From NCBI RefSeq assembly GCF_001968815.1, contig NZ_MIEQ01000062.1:51519-115518 (forward strand): a stretch of DNA of 64,000 nucleotides, read 5' to 3'. Origin of the DNA: Motiliproteus sp. MSK22-1. Its GTDB lineage: Bacteria; Pseudomonadota; Gammaproteobacteria; Pseudomonadales; Balneatricaceae. Positions within the stretch are counted from its first letter, which is position 1. Every line of letters begins with the position of its first letter. The notes beneath the pieces were generated by a model, which saw nothing but the letters and a program-made list of their open reading frames with translations, did no database searches and was not told the DNA's origin. The position numbers were made by a program, and so were the translations under genes. Shown here piece after piece: positions 28,364-39,199 of the stretch.

Positions 28364-30526
28364 TCATGTTTTTACATCTATTAAGCGTTGTCTGGGAGGG
28401 CGTAGCTCTGCTTTTGGAGGTTCCTGTTCGCGAATAGCCAAGGTGTCAACTTCCAGCCCAATTCCTTCCAGCGTCTGTTGTAATTGATCCAGGTGAGGCT
28501 CTAACAGCTCCCGTGTCTCCTTGCTTCCAAACCAAAGGACACTGATTTTACCTCCTTCCAATGCCAAATCTGCACCCATTGGCGGCATCTCCGGCATTTC
28601 AAATCTCAACTGAACTTTCCAGCGACGTTCAGGCTCTTCTCCTTCGTCATTTTGGCGGGGGTCGTCGCTATTGATTCGAAGGTGTATGTTCTCGTTCCTT
28701 CCCTGCCAGAGCACCGGAATATCCAAGGCAAGGTGCTGTCTGACTTGCTCACTACCGCTTTCTTGAGCTTGTTGCGCCAGACTGGAAACCTGATTGAACA
28801 ATACTCGACTGATAGCCTGTTGTGTCATTTGGGTAATGCGTTGCCCAAGGGGCTGAGGAATGGCTTTGGAGTCGGCTCCTGTCAGGTTCTGTTGAAGCTT
28901 CATCAGCAGCCCTTTTTGATCCTGCTGAAATACCGTGGTATCACCTTTGGCTATTCTGCTCTCAAATTGTGTGCCGCTGTTAAGCAATTGTTGACGCACA
29001 CTCTGTGCATCTGTCTGTTGGGGAGTTGCAATTGATCGTCCCAGTAGAATCTGTACCAGGCTTTGTAACAACGGCTGAGCTTTACTGATTTGAAGCGCAT
29101 TTTGTGGCTCAGTCAATAGATTCAATAGCTGGTTAGGTGGTTGTTGTAACGGCATATGCTCTCTCAGAGCCTTCTCTACAGCCTGAGTACTTCCGGTAGG
29201 AATTTTTAACGTAACCTGACCTTGACTGTCTTGCTGTACTCTTACTTCAGTTCCGATGCCAATGGGCCTGGGAGCAACAACTTCTACATTACGCCCTTGT
29301 AGATCCAAAGTGATGCGGTATTGAGTATTGGGTGCCTGCCGGGCAGAAGAGCTGAGGTTGGTTGCTGTATGTTGGGGCACTGCCGCATTTGCTGTTTGAG
29401 AGGTTTGCTTTGCTCGTTGTGCTGGTGAATACGTTGCTGGCTGTAGCGGTGGCGCAGGTTTATGGGCAGTGTTGGCTGGCAATTCCACTGGTCTGGCACC
29501 GGATTCGGGGGTGACCTGAATCACCCTGGCAAGTGCTCTTTCTCCAGGGCGAACCAGGGTTTCAGAAGTGACGAGCCGATCAGCAGGGGACAGAGCGGTG
29601 TTTACAGATCCATGAGCCGCTGTTCGGCCGGGGGGGATATTTTGTGATGCTGATGGAGCCTGTTGCGTTGAGCTGGCGGACGGTTGTGAAGACAGCTGAG
29701 TCTGTGGTGAAGCTGTTGCTGTCGGCTGTGGACTTGGATTGGTTTGCTGAGGAACGTTTACAGTCAGGCGATTATTAGCATCCCGGCTGATCATTATTTC
29801 CGTACCTGCCTTAACCGGTCGAGGCATGATTATTTCGACAACTTTTCCTTCAATACTGATTTTGGTTCGATAAACCCTGTTCTCGATGTTGCTGGTGACG
29901 TTGGCTTGTGTTGCTGCAGGTTTTGGTTGAGATGTTGTTGGACCGGCATTGCCTTGCGTGGCTGTTGCATCGTTGCGGTTTGTCGTTGGACTATTAGGGG
30001 GCAGCTTGGGGGACTGTATTTGCAGCAAGTGCTTTTCTGCATTGATTTTTGCTTGATATGCGGGGTTATCTGCGCCTGCTGGTACTATTTTCGATCCTGC
30101 TTTCTGTCCTGTCGCTTGATAGTTAGCTGGTGATTGGCTTTGAGACGCAGCTTGATTTTTTGAAGCTGTTTGGCTGGTTGCTGCAGAGTTAGTGCCGGTG
30201 TTGCTTTGTCCTGCCGTGGATTGAGTGGTTGCTCTTGCTGCTGCCGGGGCTGTTGACTCCGATGAGGTCTTAAGATTAGGTGTTGCTCCGGAGGTTGTTG
30301 TTTTTCCATCGGCAGATTGAGAACTCGCATTACCTGACCGAGAGGGTTGACTTACTGTCTGTGGCGTCTGACCGGTTAACGGCTGGGCAGGTCGGGCTAC
30401 CTGAGGTGATACCTCCAGTACCCTTGCTATTTGCGTTTGTCCGATTCGCAACAGCGATTCCAGGCGACCACTAGCTAATTCGGCGCTGAGCTTCTGAATG
30501 CTTGCAGTGTTCAACTGGTCAATCAA
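28364..30526 (-). CDS. FliK-like flagellar hook-length control family protein
   Basis: The protein has 720 residues and is extremely rich in Gln, Ser, Thr, Ala and Pro over its first about 450 residues. Two related beta-type segments recur inside it (YRTKISIEGKVVEIIMPRPV and YRITLDLQGRNVEVVAPRPI). The C-terminal 100 residues resemble the FliK hook domain: RWKVQLRFEMPEMPPMGADL, then GKISVLWFGSKETRELLEPH and a coiled segment. The likely role is secretion-substrate switching together with the FlhB-C-like protein encoded just downstream, but this is inference. It is distinct from the regular fliK at 4607. It diverges from ccmA. Confidence 0.8.
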   Translation of the reverse strand: MIDQLNTASIQKLSAELASGRLESLLRIGQTQIARVLEVSPQVARPAQPLTGQTPQTVSQPSRSGNASSQSADGKTTTSGATPNLKTSSESTAPAAARATTQSTAGQSNTGTNSAATSQTASKNQAASQSQSPANYQATGQKAGSKIVPAGADNPAYQAKINAEKHLLQIQSPKLPPNSPTTNRNDATATQGNAGPTTSQPKPAATQANVTSNIENRVYRTKISIEGKVVEIIMPRPVKAGTEIMISRDANNRLTVNVPQQTNPSPQPTATASPQTQLSSQPSASSTQQAPSASQNIPPGRTAAHGSVNTALSPADRLVTSETLVRPGERALARVIQVTPESGARPVELPANTAHKPAPPLQPATYSPAQRAKQTSQTANAAVPQHTATNLSSSARQAPNTQYRITLDLQGRNVEVVAPRPIGIGTEVRVQQDSQGQVTLKIPTGSTQAVEKALREHMPLQQPPNQLLNLLTEPQNALQISKAQPLLQSLVQILLGRSIATPQQTDAQSVRQQLLNSGTQFESRIAKGDTTVFQQDQKGLLMKLQQNLTGADSKAIPQPLGQRITQMTQQAISRVLFNQVSSLAQQAQESGSEQVRQHLALDIPVLWQGRNENIHLRINSDDPRQNDEGEEPERRWKVQLRFEMPEMPPMGADLALEGGKISVLWFGSKETRELLEPHLDQLQQTLEGIGLEVDTLAIREQEPPKAELRPPRQRLIDVKT

Positions 30527-30848
30527 TTGTTCTTCCTACATTCTTTAGAGAGTATCAGTACAGATCTTCAAGGTTATATTCTTCTTTATCGGCTTCTTTG
30601 TCCTTTCAATTAGCACAGAGAAAATGGTTCTCTGCTTTGCTGAGCAGCCCTGACGCTTATCCAATCAATAATGCAGATCAAGAATGGCCTTAGCTAGTGC
30701 CCCTGTATTTGAATATTCGTATATAATGCGCTGATTTTATGTGCATAGGAAGTGTGTCCGGTATGCATTTCTTCCGTTGCATCGTTTCCAGGCTGTTGCT
30801 TATTTGCCAGCTTGTTGCGCATTCATCAGTCTGTAGACACAAAAGGTA
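30527..30848. promoter_or_regulatory. Divergent intergenic region (FliK-like / ccmA), 322 bases
   Basis: This region separates the minus-strand FliK-like gene from ccmA and must carry promoters for both. A perfect TATAAT on the plus strand at 30722-30727 is a good -10 candidate for the ccm operon, but no clear -35 hexamer lies 16-18 bases upstream. An ORF reads through part of it in plus frame but has no ribosome binding site and no recognisable product. I see no RNA gene here. Confidence 0.4.
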
Positions 30849-31523
30849 GTGCTAATTTTGTCTAGGCCCCTGTTAGACGTAAAGGATCTGTTCTGTGAAC
30901 GTGATGATCGAGTCCTATTTGAGAACCTGAGCTTTTCCGTGTCTCGCGGTGAAGTCTTACAGATCGAAGGACCTAACGGTAGCGGAAAAACCACATTGCT
31001 GCGTATTCTCAGCGGGCTCTCGAAGGCGTTTGAGGGGGAACTCATCTGGAATGGCCAGGCGCTGGCCGATGTAAGAGATGACTTCCTCGAAGCCCTGCTC
31101 TATTTTGGTCATCTGCCGGGAGTTAAAGCTACACTGACGCCTGAAGAGAACCTGCGCTGGTATGCGGCTCTGCACCCTCAAACAGACAGCATAACAGAGC
31201 GGATATTTGATGCCTTGTCTAACGTCGGCCTGTATGGCTATGAGGATGTGCCCTGTCATTCATTGTCAGCGGGGCAAAATCGTCGTGTCAGTCTCGCCCG
31301 TTTATATTTGAGTCGTGCACCTTTGTGGATATTGGACGAGCCCTTTACCGCGATTGACAAGCGAGGGGTGGCCGCGATTGAAGCCTTGGTAGAAACCCAT
31401 TCTCAAAATGGAGGCAGTGTTATTTTGACCACGCACCATGACTTGGCCATCAAAGGGCTTAGACAGGTTCATCTGGGAGGCGAAAATTCCACTGAATGGG
31501 GAACCTCAGGAGGTGGGAAATGA
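30849..31523 (+). CDS. ccmA: Heme exporter ATP-binding subunit CcmA
   Basis: CcmA is the ATPase of the CcmAB complex of cytochrome c maturation system I, needed to release holo-CcmE from CcmC. The protein has 224 residues. Walker A is GPNGSGKTTLL, the ABC signature is LSAGQNRRVSLARLYL and Walker B is LWILDEPFTAID. The start is uncertain: GTG at 30849 lies only 2 bases after AAAAGG, and TTG at 30858 lies 11 after it. The stop overlaps the ccmB start (ATGA). It is the first gene of an incomplete ccm cluster. Confidence 0.94.
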   Translation: MLILSRPLLDVKDLFCERDDRVLFENLSFSVSRGEVLQIEGPNGSGKTTLLRILSGLSKAFEGELIWNGQALADVRDDFLEALLYFGHLPGVKATLTPEENLRWYAALHPQTDSITERIFDALSNVGLYGYEDVPCHSLSAGQNRRVSLARLYLSRAPLWILDEPFTAIDKRGVAAIEALVETHSQNGGSVILTTHHDLAIKGLRQVHLGGENSTEWGTSGGGK

Positions 31524-32221
31524 CTAATAAAGCGGCTTCAGACCTGTCTCTGTCGCGGGTCTTTGTGATGACCCTTAAACGAGACCTGTTGCTTGCCTAT
31601 CGTCGTCGAAATGATCTGGTCAGCCCATTAGTCTTTTTCTTAATGGTTGCTACCCTGTTTCCTCTCGGGGTGAGTCCAGAACCGCAGTTTTTGTCTGAAG
31701 TGGCGGCGGGGGTTGTCTGGGTGGCAGCGCTGTTATCGACATTGCTATCCATGGATAGCCTGTTCAGGTCTGATTTTGATGATGGTTCATTAGAACAGAT
31801 GTTATTGAGCCCGCAACCTATGGCCTTGTTGGTGGTTGCTAAAGTGTGTGCTCACTGGATGATCAGTGGTTTGCCGTTAACTATCATGTCACCGTTATTG
31901 GCGGTCATGTTGTTTTTACCCAGTGAAGGGCTGAGTGCCTTGGTTTTGACGTTGTTAATTGGAACTCCAACCTTGAGTCTGATCGGTGCGATTGGAGCAG
32001 GTTTAACGGTTGGCTTAAGGAAAGGAGGGGTGTTAATCACGTTGTTGGTACTGCCTCTTTATATTCCGGTTCTTATCTTCGGTACCGGCGCGGTTCAGGC
32101 CGCTACAGGTGGATTGCCGATTGCAGGCTATCTTGCAATACTTGGAGCCATTCTGGCCTTGGGAATTGTGTTGGCTCCCTTAGCGATTGCTGCTGCCTTG
32201 AAAATAAGTGTCAGCAATTAG
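31520..32221 (+). CDS. ccmB: Heme exporter membrane subunit CcmB
   Basis: CcmB is the membrane partner of CcmA. I chose the ATG at 31520, which overlaps the ccmA stop (ATGA) and is preceded by a strong AGGAGG; an ATG at 31496 would add eight residues. The 233-residue protein begins with a charged segment (TLKRDLLLAYRRRNDLVSP) and has six hydrophobic helices. The conserved LLSMDSLFRSDFDDGSLEQM loop is present, and GLTVGLRKGGVLITLLVLPL lies further on. ccmC follows after 74 bases. Confidence 0.94.
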   Translation: MTNKAASDLSLSRVFVMTLKRDLLLAYRRRNDLVSPLVFFLMVATLFPLGVSPEPQFLSEVAAGVVWVAALLSTLLSMDSLFRSDFDDGSLEQMLLSPQPMALLVVAKVCAHWMISGLPLTIMSPLLAVMLFLPSEGLSALVLTLLIGTPTLSLIGAIGAGLTVGLRKGGVLITLLVLPLYIPVLIFGTGAVQAATGGLPIAGYLAILGAILALGIVLAPLAIAAALKISVSN

Positions 32222-32295
32222 ACGCTATGTGAACTGAAGACTTTTGTAAGTAAAAAACAAAACGCTAAATATCAAAATGGTTAACGAGTATAACT

Positions 32296-33051
32296 ATGGC
32301 TAAGTCCTGGAAAATGCCAAAGTGGTTTTATCAACTGGGTTCCCCCCGTTGGTTCTACGACATCAGTAGCCGCTTACTTCCGTGGTTTGTTATAGCGGCA
32401 GTGGTTTTACTGACCGTGGGGATGGTCTGGGGGTTGGCATTTGCTCCCGCTGACTATCAGCAGGGGAATAGCTTCCGAATAATCTATATTCATGTTCCGG
32501 CAGCGGTGCTGGCACAGTCGTGTTACATCTTGATGGCTATCGCTGGCGCCATCAGTCTCGTCTGGAAAATGAAAGTTGCTGATATGGTAGCCAAGAGTTG
32601 TGCTCCAATTGGAGCAACCATTGCTGTACTGGCATTGGTAACCGGTGCTATCTGGGGCAAACCAACCTGGGGCGCATGGTGGGTATGGGATGCTCGGTTA
32701 ACTTCGATGCTAATCCTGCTATTTCTGTATATTGGTGTTTATACCTTACACACCACTATTGAAAATGACATCAGTGCCGGGCAAGCGGGGGCCGTGCTTT
32801 CATTAGTCGGATTGGTAAATATTCCTATTATCAAGTACTCGGTAGAATGGTGGAACACCCTGCATCAGCCTGCAACTTTTACGGTGCTTGAAAAACCCTC
32901 GATGCCCGCTGAAATGTGGATTCCGCTGGCAATAATGGTATTGGGGTTTTACTGCTTTTTCGCAGTATCATTGATGTTGAGAACTCGTGTTGAAATATTG
33001 CATCGGGAAAAGAGAGCGGGTTGGGTACAACAAATGATAGAGGAGCAATAG
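32296..33051 (+). CDS. ccmC: Heme handling protein CcmC
   Basis: CcmC presents heme on the periplasmic face of the membrane for transfer to CcmE. The protein has 251 residues and six transmembrane helices. The tryptophan-rich WWD domain is intact (KPTWGAWWVWDARLTSMLIL). Conserved histidines flank it, in IIYIHVPAAVLAQ and EWWNTLHQPATF. The ATG is well placed, and ccmD starts one base after the stop. Its normal acceptor CcmE is not encoded in this window. Confidence 0.95.
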   Translation: MAKSWKMPKWFYQLGSPRWFYDISSRLLPWFVIAAVVLLTVGMVWGLAFAPADYQQGNSFRIIYIHVPAAVLAQSCYILMAIAGAISLVWKMKVADMVAKSCAPIGATIAVLALVTGAIWGKPTWGAWWVWDARLTSMLILLFLYIGVYTLHTTIENDISAGQAGAVLSLVGLVNIPIIKYSVEWWNTLHQPATFTVLEKPSMPAEMWIPLAIMVLGFYCFFAVSLMLRTRVEILHREKRAGWVQQMIEEQ

Positions 33052-33052
33052 G

Positions 33053-33244
33053 ATGTATTTCGATACTATTGGTGAGTTCTTCAATATGGGAGGACATGGT
33101 CAGTATGTCTGGACCTGCTACTCTATTGCATTGGCTATACTGATCTTTAATATTGCCAGTCCGTTGTTGAAAAAGAAGCAGTTCTTATCAGAGCAAACCC
33201 GGCGTTTAAAACGAGAGCGTCGTGCTTCAGGTAACAAGGGTTAG
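33053..33244 (+). CDS. ccmD: Heme exporter small subunit CcmD
   Basis: CcmD is a small single-pass protein of the CcmABC complex. The 63-residue product has the conserved start region with MGGHGQYVWTCYSIALAILI leading into the transmembrane helix, then a basic cytoplasmic tail (KKKQFLSEQTRRLKRERRAS). This is the right size and topology. In the usual order ccmE, ccmF and ccmG follow; here the next gene is ccmH after 9 bases. Confidence 0.92.
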   Translation: MYFDTIGEFFNMGGHGQYVWTCYSIALAILIFNIASPLLKKKQFLSEQTRRLKRERRASGNKG

Positions 33245-33253
33245 GAGGTCTAA

Positions 33254-33817
33254 TTGAACAGTTACGGACGAATCAGACGTGTGCCAGTACGAACTGCCTT
33301 TATACAAAGAATAGTCGCGCATACTAATTTAAAACCCTGGAGTCTGGTTCGAATAGTTCTCCTGAGTATGGCAATGGGGTGTAGCTTCATCAGCGTTGCT
33401 GCTATAGATACCTATAATTTTGCGAATGAGGAGAATAGAAAGCAGTTTAAGACGTTGACTGATGAGTTACGCTGTCCTAAATGTCAGAATCAGAATCTGG
33501 CAGATTCCAACTCGCCTATTGCTGCTGATATGCGACGCGAGATTCACCGAATGGTGGAGGAGGGACAATCTAACCAGCAGGTTGTTGATTTTATGGTGGC
33601 TCGATACGGAGACTTCGTTCGTTACAGACCAAAACGAGATAGCTCAACAGCCCTTTTATGGTATGGCCCTATTGTGTTGCTGGTGGTTGGAGCCCTTGTG
33701 GTCCTGGTGATTTCTCGACGTCGTAGCGCCGAAGTCAGTAAACCTAATCCCAATCTGGCCGATAGTGACCAAGAGAGATTAAAACGCTTGCTCGGTGAAG
33801 ATGAAAATAAGGATTGA
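33254..33817 (+). CDS. ccmH: Apocytochrome c thioreductase component CcmH
   Basis: CcmH reduces the CXXCH cysteines of apocytochrome c with CcmG and CcmI. The protein has 187 residues. A long basic N-terminus and a signal-like helix (LVRIVLLSMAMGCSFISVAA) precede the periplasmic domain with the redox motif LRCPKCQNQNLADS at about residues 72-85. A C-terminal transmembrane helix follows (LLWYGPIVLLVVGALVVLVI). The start is TTG with a perfect AGGAGG five bases before it. The N-terminus before the signal helix (about 30 residues) is longer than usual. Odd context: it directly follows ccmD, so ccmE, ccmF and ccmG are missing, and no ccmI follows. Confidence 0.93.
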   Translation: MNSYGRIRRVPVRTAFIQRIVAHTNLKPWSLVRIVLLSMAMGCSFISVAAIDTYNFANEENRKQFKTLTDELRCPKCQNQNLADSNSPIAADMRREIHRMVEEGQSNQQVVDFMVARYGDFVRYRPKRDSSTALLWYGPIVLLVVGALVVLVISRRRSAEVSKPNPNLADSDQERLKRLLGEDENKD

Positions 33818-33907
33818 TTCTGATTTCCTGATTCAGAATTAGTAGGTATAGAGTTGCAGGAGTATTAGAATAGCTCCAATAATAAAGAGAGGCACATTGG
33901 TTGAGAT

Positions 33908-36043
33908 ATGAGCGAACGTGATTGGTTAATCGTTGCTGGCGTCGTGGTTTTGATTTTGATTGTTCTAGACGGCGTTCGGCGCATGCGTAATCGCAATAAA
34001 TTGCGTTTGGATATTGATAGTCAGTTTAATAACCTGCCGGAGGAAGATTTTCACGGTGAGTTGCCTAATGGTGGCGCACGAGTTGCCGTAGGTGAAAAAA
34101 CAGATGAAAAAACAGCCGGAAAATCTGTTGGAAAAACAGCAGACAGTTTTGACTCTGATATTGATTTAAACCGACGGGCCTTCGTTGCCAACTCAGGTTC
34201 AACCGATCGGGATATAGACCTGTTAATGGATGCCGGGCTAAAAGGAGTTGGTCAGGGGGCTGATCGATGGTTAGATTCCGATACTGAGGAAATGACCGCC
34301 ACACCATACTTGAAACAACATCAGGCTAGTGATCGTGAAGGGATTGTAATTGCTGACCCTGAAGGGGGGAGCGACTATCAGTCGGAAGCTGATGAATTGG
34401 CCGGGCTTGCTGCTGAAAACCGGCGCTCGTCTGGTCAGGCTGATGAACTTCAAACCCGCTTGAGTCAGTCGCGCTTCGAAACTCCTGATGAAGAAGACGA
34501 TGCCCTATCAGGACATCCGTGCATAGACACATCGTTAGATGACGACTTAGAGAGCTTGTATAGCGAGCCTTCTTTTGAAGATCATCGCGTTGATCGCAAT
34601 CAGATTGATAGCCATCGCTACGATAATCATCACTGCGATAATCATAATTATGATGATGGAGTCATCGGTCCTGCAAGGACTAAAACAGAATCCACCTTTG
34701 CTTCAGGGAACGCGAGGGTTTCTGGTACAGAAGAAAGAACAGAGCCTGAATTTGAACAGAGGAATTCATTACGCCGACCTGATATTTCAGAAGCTCCCCT
34801 TTCCTTAGTGGAAGATGATGGTGTAGTGACCGCTGATGGACTCGATTTGAGTCAACCGGTAACCGTTCTGATGGAGCAAATGCGAAATGGTGAAGGGCGT
34901 GAGTACAATAGCCTGAGTCGATCGAAGAGCAGCCCAACAAATTCCAGTTCAGTCGATGATATTGCGTCAGTATCGGTAGAGCCATTTTCTGAAGAATCCG
35001 TTGTTGGTCATCAAGTATACAGAACAGATTCTGATGAACTCACCTCGGAAATGAGGTCGGCAGCTGACAAAGAGTTAAGTGGATATTCATCCCGTAAGGG
35101 GATGGCTGATGAGAGCGGAATCAAAGCGGACAGTTTTGATCCGGATATGGAGGCGATAGAAGCTGAGTTTGGAGCTGTAGCGGCCTATGACTCAGGCTTG
35201 GAGCCGACTACAGATCTTGAAGCAACTACAGATTTCGAAGCAACTTCAGATCTCGACGCAGCTACAGATCTCGAAGCAACTTCAGATTTAGAGCCAACTG
35301 CAGGGGCAGCCGAGTCGGTTACAAAAAGGACCGCTAAAAAGAGAAATCGTAAATCCTCGGCTAAGAAGGAGGCCGAGGCTCAAAAGGCAGCAGCGAAACC
35401 AGCCAAAAAATCACGTATCAGCCGACTTCGTGAAGAGATACAAACAAGTTTCTTTGATTTGGACCCTGATCTTGCTCCAGAGCCGGTTATTGATGAGAAA
35501 CCGACGACTAAAGCGAAAAAGAAACAGTCGGATCAGGCCGGAAAGAAAAGCGTTTCTTCGCCAGCACAACAACAGAATGTGGAGCAGGGGCGAAGCTCTT
35601 CTTCAGAAAATGTTGCATCAGCCCCGGTCTTGGTCATTAATGTGGCCGGACGAAACCCATTACCGGGTAAGCCGTTGTTCAGGCTGCTTGAGGCCTGTGC
35701 CATGGAATTTGGCGATATGAATATCTTCCATCGTTATGAGGATGGTCCCAGCCAGGGGGCAATACAATTCAGCATGGCTAATGCAATAAAACCCGGCTAC
35801 TTTGATCTCTCCCAAGCGGATCATTTTGAAACGCCGGCCGTTACCTTCTTTTTGGATATGTCAGAGCCAAGAGAATTAATGAATGCTTTTGATTGTATGT
35901 TGGCCACTGCCCAGTGCGTTGCTGATAACCTGGACGGGCAGCTTAAAGATGAGAACCGCAGTGTTATGCGCTCACAGACAATTGAACATTATCGACAGGA
36001 GATTCGTGATTACGAACGTCGACGGCTGGCGAAACGCGCCTAG
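33908..36043 (+). CDS. zipA: Cell division protein ZipA, unusually long
   Basis: ZipA anchors FtsZ to the inner membrane. The protein has 711 residues, about twice the E. coli length of 328. The N-terminal membrane anchor (DWLIVAGVVVLILIVLDGV) and basic stop-transfer are typical. The C-terminal FtsZ-binding domain is intact (VLVINVAGRNPLPGKPLFRL, then SMANAIKPGYFDLSQADHFE and VTFFLDMSEPRELMNAFDCM). The excess length is an acidic, disordered linker with short repeats: EKT/GK near residues 60-75, a His/Asn/Asp cluster near 230, and about six copies of a DLEAT-type pentamer to hexamer near 435-465. A basic Lys/Ala segment (KKRNRKSSAKK) precedes the domain. It touches ligA; smc is not upstream. 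Confidence 0.93.
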   Translation: MSERDWLIVAGVVVLILIVLDGVRRMRNRNKLRLDIDSQFNNLPEEDFHGELPNGGARVAVGEKTDEKTAGKSVGKTADSFDSDIDLNRRAFVANSGSTDRDIDLLMDAGLKGVGQGADRWLDSDTEEMTATPYLKQHQASDREGIVIADPEGGSDYQSEADELAGLAAENRRSSGQADELQTRLSQSRFETPDEEDDALSGHPCIDTSLDDDLESLYSEPSFEDHRVDRNQIDSHRYDNHHCDNHNYDDGVIGPARTKTESTFASGNARVSGTEERTEPEFEQRNSLRRPDISEAPLSLVEDDGVVTADGLDLSQPVTVLMEQMRNGEGREYNSLSRSKSSPTNSSSVDDIASVSVEPFSEESVVGHQVYRTDSDELTSEMRSAADKELSGYSSRKGMADESGIKADSFDPDMEAIEAEFGAVAAYDSGLEPTTDLEATTDFEATSDLDAATDLEATSDLEPTAGAAESVTKRTAKKRNRKSSAKKEAEAQKAAAKPAKKSRISRLREEIQTSFFDLDPDLAPEPVIDEKPTTKAKKKQSDQAGKKSVSSPAQQQNVEQGRSSSSENVASAPVLVINVAGRNPLPGKPLFRLLEACAMEFGDMNIFHRYEDGPSQGAIQFSMANAIKPGYFDLSQADHFETPAVTFFLDMSEPRELMNAFDCMLATAQCVADNLDGQLKDENRSVMRSQTIEHYRQEIRDYERRRLAKRA

Positions 36044-38086
<2,043 letters not shown>

Positions 38087-38091
38087 AGAAT

Positions 38092-38376
38092 ATGCAGATT
38101 CCTTTTGACCAGATAAGTGATGATGCTCTGCAAGGGCTTGTTGAAGAATACGTAACTCGTGAGGGAACCGATTATGGTCATCAGGAGTACTCACTTGCTG
38201 AAAAAGTAGCTGGAGTAAAGCGGCTACTGGAGAGCGGAGAAGCCGTCATTCACTTTGATACACATATGCAAACCTGCACCATTGTAAACAAACAAGTCAG
38301 CAGGGATCTTGTCAAACAATCTGGAGGTGACCCTGGCGGGCACTCTGGCCATTCAGACGACTGTGATATCTGTTAA
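38092..38376 (+). CDS. YheU-family (UPF0270) small protein
   Basis: The 94-residue protein matches the UPF0270/YheU family: MQIPFDQISDDALQGLVEEY, TREGTDYGHQEYSLAEKVAG and EAVIHFD are the conserved blocks. It is longer than the roughly 70-residue E. coli YheU because of a C-terminal tail rich in His, Gly, Asp and Cys (GGHSGHSDDCDIC), which could bind metal. Family function is unknown. It starts 5 bases after ligA, so it is likely co-transcribed. Confidence 0.85.
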   Translation: MQIPFDQISDDALQGLVEEYVTREGTDYGHQEYSLAEKVAGVKRLLESGEAVIHFDTHMQTCTIVNKQVSRDLVKQSGGDPGGHSGHSDDCDIC

Positions 38377-38510
38377 GTTTCTATTAAGGGACTAAACTCG
38401 ATACTGATAGCAGCTTGTTATTCCAATGAGGTCGGGAATCGATAACGGCTTCTTTAAACCTCTGGCTTTTGTCTTCGGGAATAACCTTCAGTGGCATATG
38501 AGGTACTCAA

Positions 38511-39185
38511 ATGGAGCAGCTCGATTCGATAATTACCATGGTCGCTCTGACCATGGGGGTTGGTTGGGCCAGTGGCATCAACCTTTATGCGACCTTATTA
38601 ATGCTTGGCTTTATGGCCAATACCGGGAATATCGATTTACCGCCTGATCTGCAAGTATTGGCTAACCCTATGGTGATCTCAGCTGCCGCCCTGATGTACG
38701 CCGTGGAGTTTTTTGCTGACAAGGTTCCTGGTGTGGACAGTGGTTGGGATGCCTTGCATACCTTTATCCGTATACCGGCTGGTGCTGCATTGGCCGCAGG
38801 GGCGGTAGGAGATGTCAGTGGATCCGTAGAGCTTGCTGCTGCTATTGTCGGGGGAGGCCTGGCAGCCAGTAGTCACGCAGTGAAGGCTGGGGGGAGGGTG
38901 ATGATCAACACATCGCCGGAGCCCTTTACTAACTGGTTTGCTTCTTTAGGTGAAGATGTTGCTGTTATTGCTGGAGTCTGGGCAGCGTTGAATCACCCTT
39001 ACGTATTTTTGGCTGGATTGTTGTTATTTATCCTGCTACTTATCTGGCTGTTACCTAAAATTGCCCGTGGCATTGCAAGAGTCTTTGGTTTTTTGCTGCG
39101 CTTTTTTCGCTCAGAGAAACCATTGGTTGATGACTACCGGAAAATCTCTTCTGGTTCAGATAAGGGTGGCAAGCCGTTAACCTGA
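38511..39185 (+). CDS. DUF4126 family integral membrane protein
   Basis: The 224-residue protein has several hydrophobic, glycine/alanine-rich helices. Blocks typical of DUF4126 are VGWASGINLYATLLMLGFMA, MYAVEFFADKVPGVDSGWDA and AASSHAVKAGGRVMINTSPE. A basic C-terminal tail follows the last helix (LLLFILLLIWLLPKIARGIA). No enzymatic motif is visible and the function is unknown. GAGG seven bases upstream supports the ATG at 38511. It converges with the minus-strand CBS gene. Confidence 0.82.
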   Translation: MEQLDSIITMVALTMGVGWASGINLYATLLMLGFMANTGNIDLPPDLQVLANPMVISAAALMYAVEFFADKVPGVDSGWDALHTFIRIPAGAALAAGAVGDVSGSVELAAAIVGGGLAASSHAVKAGGRVMINTSPEPFTNWFASLGEDVAVIAGVWAALNHPYVFLAGLLLFILLLIWLLPKIARGIARVFGFLLRFFRSEKPLVDDYRKISSGSDKGGKPLT

Positions 39186-39199
39186 CAATGCCGTCCACT

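Noticed and set aside
30502..30693. 63-codon plus-strand ORF upstream of ccmA
   Set aside because: It overlaps the start of the FliK-like gene on the other strand, lacks a ribosome binding site and has no recognisable product.
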